Made by a program: the position numbers and the translations under genes. A stretch of 64,000 nucleotides of DNA from Bog-159 sp035499555 (GTDB taxonomy: Bacteria > Acidobacteriota > Terriglobia > Bryobacterales > Bryobacteraceae), in the NCBI GenBank assembly GCA_035499555.1, contig DATJYO010000090.1, forward strand, positions 124,001-188,000. The letters are read 5' to 3'. The stretch's first letter is position 1, and every line of letters begins with the position of its first letter. Positions 61,432-64,000 of the stretch are shown one piece after another. The notes below the pieces were generated by a model. The model had not been told where the DNA came from. It saw only the letters and a program-made list of their open reading frames with translations, and did no database searches.

Positions 61432-64000
61432 TCACGGCGCGATCGTGATGTAGGCGGTGTTGCTGGGCAGATTCGCCACGGTAACCACCACCTCCTGGTC
61501 GCCGCTGGGTGTGCCGGCCGGCACGATGAAGTTAACCTGCGTCACGCCGGCCAGGAAATAGGGGATGCCCGCAAAGGTGACCTGGGCCGGCGCGCCGTTG
61601 ACGAACACGGCGACATTGGCGAGCGGCATGGGCAGTTGCGACACCGGAATCTGCGATGGATCCGGGGGCGCGGCGCCCGTGGACACTTGCGGCGAGACGT
61701 AGCCTTGTCCCGAGATGAAGAGTATGGCGTAGTCACCTGCCTTAGTCGGAATGTCCGGAGCAATGTGCCTGCCGTCGGCCAGGAAGATGCCGGGAGCAAC
61801 CGCGTTCACGTAGATCTGTTGCGTGTCGATCTGTCCCGCGGAGTTGCGGACCGTTAGCGTGGCATTGCCGGGCGGCACTTCGTAGGGTATCTGGACATTC
61901 AACTGCGCCGGGGAGACATAATACAACGGCGCGGCGATGTTATTCACTGTTACGGACGTGCCTTGGAGGGTCGGTGGCAGTGGGAGCGCCGACGCGGCTT
62001 CCGTGCCGGTTGCCAGTTGCATGTTCGGATCGAACAGGCTGACCAGGCTGCCGGGCGCGGCTCCCCAACTGAATGACGCGCCGTTCACGGCGACGAGCCC
62101 GGAAGCCGAGACTTGCAGCGTGACGGGAATGGCCCGGTATTGCGGCGTCGAAACTTCCGACTGGACGATGATGCTCGCGGTGTAAAGTCCGGACGTCAGG
62201 CCCGTGGTATTGGCCGTCACGGTCAGCGGGGCGGCGCCGGAACCGGCCGTCGGCGCCACACGCAGCCAGGAGTTGGGAAGCTGATTGAACACGATCGAAG
62301 CTGTCCAGGCCATCGAGGATGCCCCGGGGTCGATCGATAGAGTGGCGGAGGTGGCGTCCTGCGATTTCAAGGCCACTATCCCGGGGCTGACGCTCAGCTT
62401 GGAATAAACCGGGGCGGCCGGGTAGATCACGGGCGAGAAGTAAGCGTTGAGATTTACGCCGCTGGGGTCGGTTCCGGTTAGATTTCCGTTCACTTCATCC
62501 GCGTGACAAATGTCCGTCTGCAGAGCGCCTCCCGGCGGAATGTAACTGGATCCCAAGGTGGGCGCGACCGGCGGATAAGCGTCGATGAAACGGAACAAAG
62601 AGGTGAGAGTGACCGGCGACGGTCCCAGCGCCTGGACTACGATATGCTGCGGGTACGGACAATCGGGCGAGGAGCTATCCGGGCGCACGACCTGGGGCAT
62701 GCCGATCACCAGAAACTCACTATCGATGGAGCCGTTGAAAATGGCCGGCAGCGAGCGCGTCCAGGGCGTGCCGGACGGCTGATCGACGCCGTCGAATTCG
62801 ACGGTCAGTTGGCCGGAGGAGGGCAAGGCACTCGTGGCGCTCAACTCCACCATGGCGTCGATCGACTGGGACGGCATGATGGTGGAGCCGCCCAGCAGCT
62901 TGGGAATCATGTTTGAGTAGTCGATCCCGCCCACGCGGAATGCCGTGACCGTAGTGCCGACTCCATTCACCTCCGTCAGATTGATAGCGAACGGCCAGAC
63001 CTCGCCATCCGCCGTGGGAATAGATGTGACGATGCGAAACGGATCGGCGTCATTCATATTGAAGACGACGTTCGATTGCGTATTCGATATCGTCAGAGTG
63101 ACCGGGACGACTACCGGCGTGCTGTTGCCGACCGTAATGGTGAAGGAGGAACGATAAGTTCCGTTCAGCGTGAGCCAGATGTCATAAGCGCCGACACCCA
63201 CGGTGACCGGGGAACCGGCGGCCACTGTTCCGGTCACGCCGAAAGTCGGCGTGAGCCAGTAATCGGCCGGCTGCACGTTGTAAGAAACCAGCGATTGGCT
63301 TTTTGTGGTGATGACGATCGATTGCGGAGATCCGGTCAGCACGCCATTGGACATGGTGAGGCTGATGGATTGCGGCGTGACGGAGAAGTCCGGCGCGGAG
63401 TTGACGTTGAGATACGGCGCCACCGCGGCCCATGCCGTGGAGAAACGGCTGTAAGTGGCGTGGAAAGGATCTACGTCACAGTATGTTTCTCCGCCTTGCA
63501 GGATCGGAACTCCGGTCGCGGTGCCAACGATCTCCCCATTCGCGTTCAGCAGCGGAGAGCCGGATGAGCCGGGCTCGACGATTCCCTGTGCCAGATCGAC
63601 CTGGTAATAGAGATTCGCGGGCGCGATCGCGCCGGAGATCGACACCGGCAGATCGCCGGCCCGGTAACCGAAGGCGATGCGGGTCCAGGAGGCCTCCGGA
63701 TGGTGGATCATCGTCAGCGGGTCGCCGAAGGCCGGGTCGGTGGACGACCAGCCGAACAGGTAGACTCCGCCCGGCGTCACCTCGGGCAGTTTGACGAGGG
63801 CATAATCTCCTTGCGAAATATCGGCGCCCGCGAGGTAACTGCCGCCTAACATCGGCCCGAGCAGGGAGAGATCGGGATTAGGACCGTTGCAGGAGGCGGT
63901 CTGGTATCCGAAGAAAGCCTCGATACTTTGCGCCTCGGTATCGCTGCTGATGCAATGATGCGCGGTCAGCATGTACGGCTCGAAGTACTGGCCGGTGTTG
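61432..64000 (-). CDS. Secreted trypsin-like protease with C-terminal 'Solibacter' (TIGR03437-like) domain (5' end cut by window)
   Basis: The frame is open to the right edge (about 855 codons visible). The protease part has the His of LTAHHCISS, a likely Asp in GDYALVKLPE and the Ser nucleophile of GSSGSPLLNANGEIVG, in chymotrypsin-like order, reminiscent of lysyl endopeptidases. Several Ig/BACON-like beta domains follow (SPQSIVITTKSQSLVSYNVQ; SKLSVSPGIVALKSQDATSA). The C-terminal about 220 residues (VNGASFSWGAAPGSLVSLFD; APLYYVSPAQLNVQIPYEVP; LFISGQGYVSPQ) are the domain typical of secreted Solibacter proteins. It is the best phylogenetic marker here. Confidence 0.93.
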   Translation of the reverse strand, partial: NTGQYFEPYMLTAHHCISSDTEAQSIEAFFGYQTASCNGPNPDLSLLGPMLGGSYLAGADISQGDYALVKLPEVTPGGVYLFGWSSTDPAFGDPLTMIHHPEASWTRIAFGYRAGDLPVSISGAIAPANLYYQVDLAQGIVEPGSSGSPLLNANGEIVGTATGVPILQGGETYCDVDPFHATYSRFSTAWAAVAPYLNVNSAPDFSVTPQSISLTMSNGVLTGSPQSIVITTKSQSLVSYNVQPADYWLTPTFGVTGTVAAGSPVTVGVGAYDIWLTLNGTYRSSFTITVGNSTPVVVPVTLTISNTQSNVVFNMNDADPFRIVTSIPTADGEVWPFAINLTEVNGVGTTVTAFRVGGIDYSNMIPKLLGGSTIMPSQSIDAMVELSATSALPSSGQLTVEFDGVDQPSGTPWTRSLPAIFNGSIDSEFLVIGMPQVVRPDSSSPDCPYPQHIVVQALGPSPVTLTSLFRFIDAYPPVAPTLGSSYIPPGGALQTDICHADEVNGNLTGTDPSGVNLNAYFSPVIYPAAPVYSKLSVSPGIVALKSQDATSATLSIDPGASSMAWTASIVFNQLPNSWLRVAPTAGSGAAPLTVTANTTGLTSGLYTASIIVQSEVSTPQYRAIPVTLQVSASGLVAVNGASFSWGAAPGSLVSLFDPNMQLATGTEAASALPLPPTLQGTSVTVNNIAAPLYYVSPAQLNVQIPYEVPPGNATLTVRNSAGQIDTQQIYVNAVAPGIFLADGRHIAPDIPTKAGDYAILFISGQGYVSPQVSTGAAPPDPSQIPVSQLPMPLANVAVFVNGAPAQVTFAGIPYFLAGVTQVNFIVPAGTPSGDQEVVVTVANLPSNTAYITIAP

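Overview
The window is high-GC, densely packed chromosomal DNA from an Acidobacteriota bacterium, most likely of the Solibacter/Bryobacter group. The pointers are a C-terminal domain of the TIGR03437 'Solibacter' type on a secreted protease at the right edge, a GloVer tandem-repeat exported protein, an 895-residue ADOP-type permease next to a PadR regulator, and an LptD-type outer-membrane protein. No phage, insertion sequence, CRISPR array, rRNA or tRNA was found. Products are inferred from reading the translations; no database search was run.

Left part (1-24.5 kb): a truncated epimerase-like gene; a GloVer-repeat gene broken by a homopolymer frameshift; ftsY-ribD-ribE; lptD convergent with ribE; an RDD membrane protein; a flavoprotein dehydrogenase; a translationally coupled minus-strand operon (S9 peptidase, thiE, three APC amino-acid permeases) that looks like a peptide and amino-acid salvage unit; an FG-GAP protein; a lysozyme-like protein; a TolC-type efflux protein; pyrE-truA; and a TPR protein.

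Middle (24.5-46.6 kb): a pterin operon with two tandem 6-pyruvoyltetrahydropterin-synthase paralogs whose active-site residues look complementary, followed by folE; a TlpA-like thioredoxin; a GlcD-type flavoprotein; a RecB-type PD-(D/E)XK protein overlapping a DUF697 protein; a large BNR/VPS10-like exported protein; a decayed SRPBCC gene; a tiny zinc-ribbon gene; ADOP permease plus PadR; class I fumarase; a PEGA protein and a DUF481 outer-membrane protein. Next comes a five-gene signalling operon: coiled-coil protein, a membrane-spanning OmpA protein with a roadblock/longin-like cytoplasmic part, a Ras-like GTPase, a hybrid histidine kinase and a sigma-54 response regulator. A well-spaced sigma-54 promoter sits between this operon and the DUF481-PEGA pair, which suggests a self-contained circuit with an envelope output.

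Right part (46.6-64 kb): a GNAT acetyltransferase overlaps a DUF3179 gene that is interrupted by an in-frame UGA where the family has the first Cys of a CxxC motif. The UGA is followed at once by a bacterial SECIS-like hairpin with a bulged U and a GGUCU loop. I read this as a selenoprotein (Sec162-x-x-Cys165), the most striking item in the window. It is followed by carA-carB-HEAT protein, several exported proteins, a Tat-type Gfo/Idh/MocA oxidoreductase, a Tat-type amidohydrolase, a thioesterase, an ArsR regulator with a short-chain dehydrogenase, and the C-terminal part of a trypsin-like secreted protease that runs off the right edge.
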